Shown: positions 1 through 6,146, counted from the stretch's first letter. The stretch is DNA of 9,994 nucleotides from Candidatus Uhrbacteria bacterium (GCA_014728435.1 WJLP01000079.1:1-9994); one strand, 5' to 3'. Translations and numbers: made by a program. The notes: a model not told the origin generated them from the sequence alone.

Positions 1-392
1 CCCGCCGTTCCCGCAGTGCCTGCGGTTCCGGCAGTTCCACCCGAGCCTCCACTTCCTGCGGTTCCGGCCGTACCGGCGGTACCGCCGTCCACGCTCGCAT
101 CCTGATCGTCGCACATATCGAACATGGGATATTCCGCTTCGATGAGCGGAATTGAATCCTTACGAACGTAGAGACACTTATAACATTGATACACCTCTTG
201 CGAGGCGTCGTTGTAGCAAGTGTCGCCAATTTCGGATTGCTCGGGCGTGCAGTAACCGCTTGTCGGGCAAAGGGCTTGCTGACGCTTGCTCACCGGCTCC
301 TCGCCCGGATCGTTCATGCCTCCGCAAGAGGCGAATACCGAAACGGAAAGACCGGCCAACAACAAACCTCCCAAGATCGTACGCGTTTTCAT
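1..392 (-). CDS. Secreted cysteine-rich putative lipoprotein with Gly-Thr-Ala repeat tail (partial, C-terminus off the window)
   Basis: An open frame of 130 codons starts at the ATG at 392-390 and is still open at base 1. The N-terminus MKTRTILGGLLLAGLSVSVFASC is an export signal: basic, then hydrophobic, then a Cys at residue 23 preceded by F-A-S. The -3 Phe makes the lipobox non-ideal, so lipid anchoring is likely but not certain. Six further Cys follow (42, 48, 59, 70, 73, 94), including a CYKC pair, which suggests a small disulfide-stabilised domain at about 40-95. From residue 103 the protein becomes a Gly-X-Y repeat, mostly Gly-Thr-Ala with a Gly-Ser-Gly-Gly interruption, running off the edge. 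The start is fixed by GGAGGAG at 405-399, 6 nt upstream, the strongest ribosome-binding site in the window. I do not recognise the family. Similar GTAG linkers are familiar from secreted lipoproteins of Myxococcota. The role is unknown; it is probably displayed on the cell surface. Confidence 0.82.
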   Translation of the reverse strand, partial: MKTRTILGGLLLAGLSVSVFASCGGMNDPGEEPVSKRQQALCPTSGYCTPEQSEIGDTCYNDASQEVYQCYKCLYVRKDSIPLIEAEYPMFDMCDDQDASVDGGTAGTAGTAGSGGSGGTAGTAGTAGTA

Positions 393-476
393 CCTCTTCT
401 CCTCCATTGGGTGTCAACATTGCGCTTTTCGCGCGTGTGAAAGTCCGAGCTATTCGGTACGCATGAGTGCGCACAG

Positions 477-513
477 ATAAGAGCTTCTTATACTAAACTG
501 AGCGATTTGTCAA
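477..513 (-). promoter_or_regulatory. Promoter of the minus-strand lipoprotein gene, with overlapping dyad
   Basis: On the minus strand a perfect -35 TTGACA lies at 513-508. The -10 is either TATAAG at 492-487 (15-nt spacer) or TAAGAA at 490-485 (17-nt spacer). The predicted leader is about 85 nt. A perfect 6-bp inverted repeat, ATAAGA (477-482) and TCTTAT (486-491), covers the -10/start region and could be an operator or simply a start-site hairpin. Confidence 0.55.
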
Positions 514-597
514 GGTATGACAGTCCATTTTTTGGCTCTGTATCCTCAAAAGCGCAAAATTTGCCTTAATTACGCATTTTTTTAGCAACCCGACATG

Positions 598-606
598 TGA
601 TATAAT
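598..606 (+). promoter_or_regulatory. Extended -10 promoter of the polysaccharide gene cluster
   Basis: TG-A-TATAAT at 598-606 is a perfect extended -10 element. At 17-bp spacing the -35 position (578-583) is only a T run, as is typical when the extended -10 compensates. Transcription would start near 612, giving a leader of about 43 nt before the Wzy-like gene. In that leader the word TCAAGCTT occurs twice (614-621 and 630-637). Its AAGCTT cores can pair into a 6-bp stem with a 10-nt loop. Confidence 0.55.
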
Positions 607-655
607 AAGTAGGTCAAGCTTAAAGTCTATCAAGCTTTTCGCTTATCACCGCATC

Positions 656-2134
656 ATGGAGGGTAATCACCAAATCAAGCGCAATAGCGCACAAGAAATA
701 CCGCAAGATTGGCCGATTTTATCTTGGGGAGTTTTTCTATTGTTATTCGTAGGTACTATTCTGGTGGTTTTTGGCGTGCCGTTTGGACCCATTGCCATCA
801 CCATTGGCATTATTCTGCTCATCTTTTCCTACCGCGCCACCTACACAAGTTTTTACCTGGCCGTCTTTTTTTCGCTATTTCTGGGCCTCACGGTCTCACT
901 CGATACGGGTTCGTTAAACATCGGTGAACGCGCTTTTGGCGGGTCTATCGACATCTTTCTGGGTGACATCCTGTTTATGGGCGTAATCACGGCTTGGGCC
1001 ATTAAAGTCATTCTGCTTTGGTTTAAGCGCCGTGATGTTAACTGGCGCCCCGTTATGCCAATCTGGAAATCATATGCCGCGCTGGCCGGCGCGCATTTTA
1101 TTTCCCTGTTCAGCTCTTACGGCCCGGATCCGGTACTTGTCGGTAAATTCGTTTTGCGCCCCATTATCTTCTGCTACGTTGCATTCATCGCTTTGCCGGC
1201 CAACCTGATTCGCTCCGAGCGCCGTCTGCGCGCCGTGCTGGGCGTGCTTACCGTGGTTGGCGCTTTGGCCGCCTTAAACGCTTACGTCTCACTGCTCGAT
1301 GTCGAGCCATACGCTTGGGCGATTAGGCGCGCACATCCCATCCCTCTTTTCGGCATCAGTCTAATCGGCGATAACCACAATCTTCTTGCCGAACTGTTAA
1401 TGCTCACCGCCCCCGCGACTCTGGCTTTGTCATACCTCGCTAAAAAATCACGCATGCGCACCTTTCTCATCATAGCCACGGCCGCGCAAGTTTTGGCCGG
1501 TTTACTCACCTTTGCGCGCAGTGCGTGGATTGTCTTTATCTTTCAAGCCGGTTTTTTACTGACCACCGTTTGGCGCCCCATCCTAAAAAAATACGCGGGC
1601 ATACTCCTCGGCTTTGTCATCATCATGATTCCGCTCGTCCTCTATCAAATCCAATTCAGTTTTTCACCCACCGCGCAAAGCTCCAATTCCACCAGATGGA
1701 TGCTCACCGAAATCGCTTGGACGGCGTTTGTGGAACATCCAATAATCGGCAGCGGCGCGGGTACATATATTTGGCGAGTGGGCAACGCGCGTGTCTTCCT
1801 TATCGAATTCGGCGCTCCGCTTGAAGCGCATGGCTTTATCCAAAAACTCATGGCCGAAGTGGGCTTGCTGGGCCTTGCCGCATACGGGCTGGTGTTGTTT
1901 ATGGCCGGTAAATATGCCTGGCTCCGCTTGCAAAGCCTAAACGGCAATCCGCGAATCGTTTGCTTCATCCTGACCGCGTCCGCCTCGGGCGCCGTCATCT
2001 ATCAACTGTTCAATACAGCCTACTGGACCAGCCATCTCTGGCTCCCCATCGGGCTGATGCTCGCAACTACGGAAATGTATTACCGGCGCGAAAAAAGCAA
2101 ACAAAAAGACAAATATCTGTTTGGCGTGTCTTGA
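656..2134 (+). CDS. O-antigen ligase / Wzy-type polymerase family membrane protein
   Basis: A 492-residue polytopic protein with roughly a dozen hydrophobic segments (for example 22-40, 44-60, 64-82, 100-122, 160-181, 240-262, 268-287, 313-332, 395-412, 451-470). The C-terminal half carries the Wzy_C/O-antigen ligase signature. Arg288 lies in LTFARSAW, equivalent to the conserved S-R-G-A/W arginine. A larger loop between membrane segments holds EHPIIGSGAGTY (360-371), then His392 and EVGLLGL (401-407). In characterised ligases the corresponding loop His is essential; here it is followed by Gly instead of the usual Asn. The family joins or polymerises lipid-linked glycans at the outer face of the membrane. 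No Shine-Dalgarno precedes the ATG at 656; GGAGGG occurs just after it, but no alternative start follows. The gene is first of a three-gene cluster with two glycosyltransferases. Polymerase and ligase cannot be told apart from sequence alone. Confidence 0.85.
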   Translation: MEGNHQIKRNSAQEIPQDWPILSWGVFLLLFVGTILVVFGVPFGPIAITIGIILLIFSYRATYTSFYLAVFFSLFLGLTVSLDTGSLNIGERAFGGSIDIFLGDILFMGVITAWAIKVILLWFKRRDVNWRPVMPIWKSYAALAGAHFISLFSSYGPDPVLVGKFVLRPIIFCYVAFIALPANLIRSERRLRAVLGVLTVVGALAALNAYVSLLDVEPYAWAIRRAHPIPLFGISLIGDNHNLLAELLMLTAPATLALSYLAKKSRMRTFLIIATAAQVLAGLLTFARSAWIVFIFQAGFLLTTVWRPILKKYAGILLGFVIIMIPLVLYQIQFSFSPTAQSSNSTRWMLTEIAWTAFVEHPIIGSGAGTYIWRVGNARVFLIEFGAPLEAHGFIQKLMAEVGLLGLAAYGLVLFMAGKYAWLRLQSLNGNPRIVCFILTASASGAVIYQLFNTAYWTSHLWLPIGLMLATTEMYYRREKSKQKDKYLFGVS

Positions 2135-2136
2135 TT

Positions 2137-3879
2137 ATGAAACCCAACCAACCTCAGCATTTCACCACTTCATTGCATCGCGTACCTGCCGGATTGCGCG
2201 GTTTGGATCTTTTAATCGAACGAATCACGCTTTACGCGGATAAACACCCGCAACATGCCCCGCAAATCTTGATTACGGGCGATGAAACCGCCAGCTACGC
2301 ATTGCCTATTGCCGCTTTGGGTTTTTCGGTTGTCAATCTTCACGCGTCTGAAACAAATGCTAAAAATTGCCAAGCCCGCGCCAAAGAGTTGGGCGTCGAA
2401 ATCAATTGCAAAACCCTGCGCTTATCCGAAGAGCAAACCGAAAAATTCGACATCATTATCAACCCTAATCTTCCCGCGGATACGGTTGAAGCCGAAGAAG
2501 CGCTTATAGCCATGCGTGCCGCGGCCAAACGCCATGGGTTTATCCTTATTAAAGCCCAAGGCGCGGGCAAGAGACCATACAACAATCTGCTCGAACTTAT
2601 ACGCAAAAGCAAACTGCGCGTTTACAGCTCGGCTAATGCGGCCGGCCCGCTCGCGCGCCGCCTCAAGCAAAACTCCAAGCAAAACTCCAAGCGCAATTCT
2701 AAATTTCACCTGCTCGACACGCTCGACGGCTTACTTGCCATGCTCGCCCCTCGCAACCGCGCGCAAGCTTGGGTTATGGAGTGCCATCCACAGCTTAAAG
2801 ACAAACTCGTGGCCTACATCTTGCCCACGCTTCAAGCCGGCGGCGGCGCTGAAAGGCTGGTTATGCAACTATCGGAGCGCTTGCCCGAGCACGGCTTTGA
2901 GGCGCATATCTTTGCCAATGTGCGCGGCGGAGCTTTGGAAAATCTTTTACAAGAAAAAAATATTGCCTACACCCTCATCGAACGCCGCGGTATTTTTAGC
3001 CGCTTTATAAACATCTGCAAACTTAAAAGGCATCTGCAAGATCTCTCGCCCGATATAGTGCACACGCATCTGCTGGCGGCCGATATCTGGGGGCGCTTCT
3101 CCGCTCGTCTCGCCAAGTGCGGCCCAATCGTCACCACATTGCATAACGTCAAAATGGAATACGGGCGCCTCGGTGTTTGGGTCATGCGCCTCACCAAAAC
3201 TCTGACCGCGCGCTACATCGCCATCTCGGATGATGTGGCGGGCTTTTTGGAGAACACGCTAAAAGTCAAGCCACAAAAAATCACTACCATACAAAATGGC
3301 GTGGAAGTCTCAAAAATTAAACGCCGCATCAACCGTCCGTTTCACGATGTGCCCAAATTGCTTTTCGTCGGCCGGCTGGAACCTCAAAAAAATCCTGATA
3401 TTCTCTTGCACGCGCTTGCCAATGTGCGCGGAAGCTGGGAATTGGCAATTTACGGCCAGGGCTCCATGGAGCACGAACTTAAATATATGGCCGACTCGCT
3501 GGGCATTCTGCCGCGTATTTATTGGCAAGGAATTGCCAAAGACATGCATCATATTTACGCGGAGCATGATCTCTTTATCATGCCGTCGGCTTGGGAAGGC
3601 TTTGGCTTGGTCGCGGTCGAAGCCGCGGTTGCCGGCATACCCATGATAGTTTCCGACATTCCCGTTATGCGCGAACTGTTTGCTGATAGCGTCAAAATGT
3701 CAGCGCCGGGCAATGTCGCGAGCCTCACCCAAGCCATCGAAGACTGCCTGGACAACTCGTCTCAAGCCGTGGCGCGCGCGCAAAACCTGGCCTCCGCTGA
3801 TTTTACCAAATATTCCATCGACAAAATGACCGAAGAGCATGTTAAGCTGTATAACTCTTTAATGAAAAATCATGGCTAA
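2137..3879 (+). CDS. Methyltransferase-like domain fused to GT4 glycosyltransferase
   Basis: A 580-residue protein. The start at 2137, two bases after the upstream stop, is preferred: the frame is open back to 1960, but that part lies inside the Wzy-like gene and reads as an out-of-frame shadow. No Shine-Dalgarno is evident, so translational coupling is plausible. Residues 1-170 look like a Rossmann class I methyltransferase: ILITGDETASYALPIAALG (44-62) sits where the SAM-binding glycine motif should be, followed by an acidic strand end at 71-72, then FDIIIN (104-109) and FILIKAQG (135-142). The Gly-rich motif is degenerate. A KQNS-repeat linker (177-190) leads to a complete GT4 domain from about 224: GGGAERL (235-241), VGRLEPQKNPD (411-421) and the EX7E catalytic pair Glu487/Glu495. 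The GT4 part probably transfers a sugar from a nucleotide-sugar onto a growing surface glycan at the cytoplasmic membrane. Donor and acceptor are unknown. Confidence 0.85.
   Translation: MKPNQPQHFTTSLHRVPAGLRGLDLLIERITLYADKHPQHAPQILITGDETASYALPIAALGFSVVNLHASETNAKNCQARAKELGVEINCKTLRLSEEQTEKFDIIINPNLPADTVEAEEALIAMRAAAKRHGFILIKAQGAGKRPYNNLLELIRKSKLRVYSSANAAGPLARRLKQNSKQNSKRNSKFHLLDTLDGLLAMLAPRNRAQAWVMECHPQLKDKLVAYILPTLQAGGGAERLVMQLSERLPEHGFEAHIFANVRGGALENLLQEKNIAYTLIERRGIFSRFINICKLKRHLQDLSPDIVHTHLLAADIWGRFSARLAKCGPIVTTLHNVKMEYGRLGVWVMRLTKTLTARYIAISDDVAGFLENTLKVKPQKITTIQNGVEVSKIKRRINRPFHDVPKLLFVGRLEPQKNPDILLHALANVRGSWELAIYGQGSMEHELKYMADSLGILPRIYWQGIAKDMHHIYAEHDLFIMPSAWEGFGLVAVEAAVAGIPMIVSDIPVMRELFADSVKMSAPGNVASLTQAIEDCLDNSSQAVARAQNLASADFTKYSIDKMTEEHVKLYNSLMKNHG
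2665..2703 (+). repeat. Coding 12-bp tandem repeat in interdomain linker (KQNS units)
   Basis: AAGCAAAACTCC occurs twice in tandem (2665-2688). A diverged third unit, AAGCGCAATTCT, and a final AAA follow. It encodes Lys-Gln-Asn-Ser, Lys-Gln-Asn-Ser, Lys-Arg-Asn-Ser, Lys, a basic hydrophilic hinge between the methyltransferase-like and GT4 domains. The two identical units suggest a recent slippage duplication. Confidence 0.8.
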
Positions 3880-3899
3880 GGTCGGGTCGCGACCCGACC
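3880..3899. repeat. Perfect 20-bp intergenic palindrome
   Basis: GGTCGGGTCG is followed immediately by its exact reverse complement CGACCCGACC, with no spacer. It starts right after the stop codon of the fused glycosyltransferase gene. It has no U-tract, so it is not a standard terminator. In RNA it could form a GC-rich hairpin, which could set 3'-end stability or relative expression inside the operon. It could equally be a dispersed REP-like element. Confidence 0.9.
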
Positions 3900-3908
3900 C
3901 CACAGAGC

Positions 3909-3926
3909 ATCGAAAAGTAATTCGAT
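3909..3926 (+). other. Second small hairpin ahead of the downstream glycosyltransferase
   Basis: ATCGAA (3909-3914) and TTCGAT (3921-3926) form a perfect 6-bp stem with a 6-nt loop, 13 nt before the ATG at 3940. No clear Shine-Dalgarno lies between hairpin and start (GAAGTAAGT). The hairpin may influence translation initiation; this is inference. Confidence 0.4.
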
Positions 3927-3939
3927 ATGCGAAGTAAGT

Positions 3940-5154
3940 ATGAAAATCCTCCAAGTAAATAAATTCTTCGACCTGCGCGGCGGCGCCGAGATTTACATGC
4001 ACGAACTGTCGCGCCGGCTTAAAGATCGCGGTCATGAAGTGCATGCCTTTTCCACCAAATCACCGCGCAACCTGCAATCCCGCGACAGCGATTATTTTGT
4101 TACACGCTACAATTACGACCGCAAAGAGGGGATAAGCAAAGACGCGGTTAAGGCTTTAAACTTTCTCTACAACAGAGAAGCGAAAAAATCTCTCGCGGCT
4201 CAAATCGCCGAAGTCAAACCGGATATCATTCACCTGCACAATATCTACCATCATTTATCCGCGAGCATCCTCTCGGCCATCCGCGCTTCAAAAACCCCTT
4301 GCGTGCAAACTTTACATGATTACAAACTTGCCTGCCCCAATTACAAAATGTACACCCAAGGTTCTGTTTGCGAGCGCTGTAAGGGAGGTAAATATTACAA
4401 TGCCATCATCCACCGCTGTTTATTCCCTGGGCTCGCGCCAAACATTTTGGCGGCCGCTGAAATGAGCTGCACCAAAATTACCCAAGCTTACGAGCGTACC
4501 GTTAAGTCATTCATCTGCCCGTCCGTTTTTATCAAAAATAAAATGCAAGACTGGGGCGAGCCGCCGGGTAAGCTCGTCTATTTGCCCAACCCGATTGAAA
4601 TCCCGGAGTCAACATCATCTAGAAGAGGGCTGGGTAATTACATTTTTATCGGCCGCCTGTCGCCTGAAAAAGGCATCGAAACTCTTGTTCGCGCCGCCGG
4701 CCGCGTGCCGTCCGTAAAACTCGACATCATCGGCGAGGGCCCTGAACGCGCCAAGCTTGAACAGCTCGCGAGCCAAGTCGCGCCGGGGCGTGTAAACTTT
4801 TTGGGTTTTCAAACCGGCAAAGAGCTGAGTGAACTCCGCGGCCGAGCCAAGGCTCTATGCTTGCCGTCCGTAGTCTATGAAAACGCTCCGCTCACCATCC
4901 TCGAGGCCATGGCCTCCGGAGTACCTGTTATCGGGTCAAACATAGGCGGCATTCCCGAACTCGTAAAAGACGGTATTAACGGTTTCCTTGCCGAGCCCCA
5001 ATCCATGGAAGCTTGGATCGAAGCATTGCGCCAAATGGAGCAGTTTACCGGCGAACAGCGTTTTGAGCTGGGCGACGCGGGTAAAGAAGCGGCCGTCAGC
5101 AAGTTTACTTGGGATAAGCACCTCAAAGACTTGGAACAAATATACTCGGATTAA
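3940..5154 (+). CDS. GT4-family glycosyltransferase with four-cysteine motif
   Basis: A 404-residue protein with the complete two-Rossmann (GT-B) layout. The acceptor half starts MKILQVNKFFDLRGGAE (GGAE at 14-17), with HLHN at 98-101 and LHDYKLACPNY at 125-135. The nucleotide-sugar half has FIGRLSPEKG (236-245), GEGPER (265-270) and the EX7E pair Glu314/Glu322 followed by AMASGVPV. Cys132, Cys144, Cys147 and Cys160 (C-x11-C-x2-C-x12-C) follow the HDYK motif. I recall this cysteine set as typical of one GT4 subgroup; metal binding is possible but unproven. The length is normal for the family. It is the third gene of the glycan cluster, 60 nt after the previous stop, with a terminator about 90 nt downstream. 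It probably adds a sugar to a lipid-linked glycan at the cytoplasmic face; donor and acceptor are unknown. Confidence 0.9.
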   Translation: MKILQVNKFFDLRGGAEIYMHELSRRLKDRGHEVHAFSTKSPRNLQSRDSDYFVTRYNYDRKEGISKDAVKALNFLYNREAKKSLAAQIAEVKPDIIHLHNIYHHLSASILSAIRASKTPCVQTLHDYKLACPNYKMYTQGSVCERCKGGKYYNAIIHRCLFPGLAPNILAAAEMSCTKITQAYERTVKSFICPSVFIKNKMQDWGEPPGKLVYLPNPIEIPESTSSRRGLGNYIFIGRLSPEKGIETLVRAAGRVPSVKLDIIGEGPERAKLEQLASQVAPGRVNFLGFQTGKELSELRGRAKALCLPSVVYENAPLTILEAMASGVPVIGSNIGGIPELVKDGINGFLAEPQSMEAWIEALRQMEQFTGEQRFELGDAGKEAAVSKFTWDKHLKDLEQIYSD

Positions 5155-5244
5155 CTCGTCAACAAATTGTCTCGCATAGCCCTGACAAACTTCAAACAAT
5201 AATCCTAAATAGCATCAAATAATTACGAAAACACCGATCTAAAC

Positions 5245-5278
5245 AAAACCCCCGAAACGCGCTCGAGGGTTTTATTAT
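5245..5278 (+). terminator. Rho-independent terminator of the glycan cluster
   Basis: The 5245-5255 arm (AAAACCCCCGA) pairs with 5263-5273 (TCGAGGGTTTT) over 11 positions with one C-A mismatch and a 7-nt loop. A T-rich tail, TTTTATTATT, follows. Its place 90 nt after the last glycosyltransferase fits. The A-rich 5' side also makes it a possible terminator for minus-strand transcription from the helix-turn-helix gene. Confidence 0.75.
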
Positions 5279-5570
5279 TGTCGTTGCAAAATTCAACGAA
5301 CCAATGATTATTAAATCTCAATATTCAAATTTTAAACATTTATAATCTGATTTTTGAGATCCGTCCCGCAGTGTTTTTGGCAAAATGTAGAGTTGCGGAA
5401 TCCCGCCGTGTGGCGCGATTTGTATCTTGTATTTTAAATTGATTTGGATTTTGTTGTATCGCTCAGCTCTTGGCGAGGCGCAAAGCGGCATGTTGTGGTG
5501 AAAAGGCTTTTAGTTTGTATCTTACACGTGCCCCGGAGTTATAAAACGCAGGGGTGTTTTTGGAATTTGA
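5279..5570. other. Intergenic stretch without a recognised gene
   Basis: The left part (5281-5360) is AT-rich with short dyads: TCGTTG/CAACGA at 5281-5299 and ATCTCAA/TTGAGAT at 5315-5360. The right part is T/G-rich on the plus strand and contains TTTGTATCTT twice (5419-5428 and 5514-5523). TATAAT at 5341-5346 has no matching -35. Short frames through here, such as a plus-strand one at 5444-5632, show no protein-like character. It resembles decayed or repeat-derived DNA. Confidence 0.5.
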
Positions 5571-5879
5571 TTATTTTCGCTCCGAGGCTTTTGCCCGGGA
5601 GGGTGGTCGTGGTGAAAATTTTGGATTTGTGATTTTCCATTTTTGTACCCATTGGCCCAGGCCGATTTGGTCGCGTTTTTTTTGCAGTCTTGGTTTTTGT
5701 TGCGACCAATTCAACATGGACTCAAAGTGGATTTGATAACGGTTGCGGACGATGATGTAGCGGATTTCGCGGCGGGAGATTGCTCGCCTAATGGTTCTGT
5801 CTGAAACGCCAAAAAGCTTAGCCGCCTCTGAAACATATAAGCGGATCGGTAAATCTGTTTTCTTAACTAACTCCGGCAT
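5571..5879 (-). CDS. Small helix-turn-helix DNA-binding protein (excisionase/MerR-like, HTH_17 type)
   Basis: A 102-residue protein. Residues about 14-60 (YVSEAAKLFGVSDRTIRRAISRREIR, then a basic wing-like strand YIIVRNRYQIHFESMLNW) match the winged helix-turn-helix of excisionase/MerR-like small regulators: V-S-E-A-A-x-L-x-G-V-S-x-x-T-I-R-R is the core. The remaining 40 residues are basic and low in hydrophobics (QQKPRLQKKR) and end in SPRPPSRAKASERK, which reads like repeat DNA captured into the frame. The start at 5879 has no Shine-Dalgarno, but a good promoter places the mRNA start about 8 nt upstream, so near-leaderless translation is likely. The gene is isolated and divergent from the sigma-factor gene. 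No phage or integrase gene is visible, so a chromosomal transcription regulator is as likely as an excisionase. Its target is unknown. Confidence 0.7.
   Translation of the reverse strand: MPELVKKTDLPIRLYVSEAAKLFGVSDRTIRRAISRREIRYIIVRNRYQIHFESMLNWSQQKPRLQKKRDQIGLGQWVQKWKITNPKFSPRPPSRAKASERK
5579..5602. repeat. Imperfect GC-rich hairpin overlapping the 3' end of the HTH gene
   Basis: CTCCGAGGC and GCCCGGGAG flank a TTTT loop; 7 of 9 positions pair, with a tandem mismatch. It encodes the odd PPSRAKASE tail of the minus-strand protein. A REP-like dispersed element is possible, but only one copy is present here. Confidence 0.4.
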
Positions 5880-5894
5880 AAATCGTCACTTTTG

Positions 5895-5923
5895 ATTATG
5901 CCAATCCATCCATACTTTGTCAA
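5895..5923 (-). promoter_or_regulatory. Sigma70-type promoter of the HTH gene
   Basis: On the minus strand TTGACA (5923-5918) and CATAAT (5900-5895) are separated by exactly 17 nt. Only 15 nt lie between the -10 and the ATG at 5879, so the mRNA would carry a leader of about 8 nt. Confidence 0.75.
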
Positions 5924-5946
5924 CACTATATTAGACAATATGTTGA
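5920..5946. promoter_or_regulatory. Dyad overlapping the HTH promoter -35 (candidate operator)
   Basis: TCAAC (5920-5924) pairs with GTTGA (5942-5946). Inside it ATATT (5928-5932) pairs with AATAT (5937-5941) around AGAC, with a 3-nt offset on one side. The dyad overlaps the TTGACA box, a place where a repressor could block RNA polymerase. Autoregulation by the HTH protein is an inference. Confidence 0.35.
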
Positions 5947-6066
5947 TAACCACCAATCACCAAGCTCCAATCATCAATAATCCTGTCTCGATTAACAACC
6001 AATCTTATGATTATTTGGTTATTAAAAAGTAGGTGATTTATTGATGATTGCTTTGTTGGTTATTGA
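5944..6066. repeat. Nested AT-rich inverted repeat between divergent genes
   Basis: AATCATCAATAA (5969-5980) is the exact reverse complement of 6038-6049, and one more pair extends it to 13 bp. Inside, TTAACAACCAA (5992-6002) pairs with TTGGTTATTAA (6015-6025) at 10 of 11 positions. Outside, an ATAACC..ACCAA stretch near 5946 is loosely mirrored by TTGGTTAT near 6056. The whole could fold as a long hairpin or be the remains of a small mobile element. It contains no gene. Confidence 0.6.
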
Positions 6067-6109
6067 TTATCCCGCAGGTATCGACAAATTTACGTTTTTC
6101 TGGCAATCT

Positions 6110-6146
6110 TATACTTACCTTTTATGTTAATTGAGCAAATTGCTCA
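6110..6146 (+). promoter_or_regulatory. Candidate promoter -10 and 15-bp dyad upstream of the sigma gene
   Basis: TATACT at 6110-6115 is a plausible -10 without a clear -35. About 17 nt downstream, TGAGCAA (6132-6138) and TTGCTCA (6140-6146) form an odd palindrome with 7-bp arms around a single A, ending 24 nt before the ATG. It could be an operator in the early transcribed region or a leader hairpin. Confidence 0.4.

Noticed and set aside
152..480. Several overlapping plus- and minus-strand frames of 64-104 codons
   Set aside because: They are shadows of the minus-strand lipoprotein gene, which has a signal peptide, a strong ribosome-binding site and a promoter.
658..663. GGAGGG as the ribosome-binding site of a later start in the Wzy-like gene
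   Set aside because: No ATG, GTG or TTG lies at a suitable distance downstream in frame.
1960..2136. N-terminal extension of the methyltransferase-GT4 protein by 59 residues
   Set aside because: It lies wholly inside the Wzy-like coding region in another frame, and its residues are not protein-like; the ATG at 2137 immediately after the upstream stop is a better start.
5341..5346. TATAAT as a promoter for a plus-strand RNA in the 5279-5570 spacer
   Set aside because: No matching -35 or extended -10, and no structured or coding sequence downstream; AT-rich DNA gives such words by chance.
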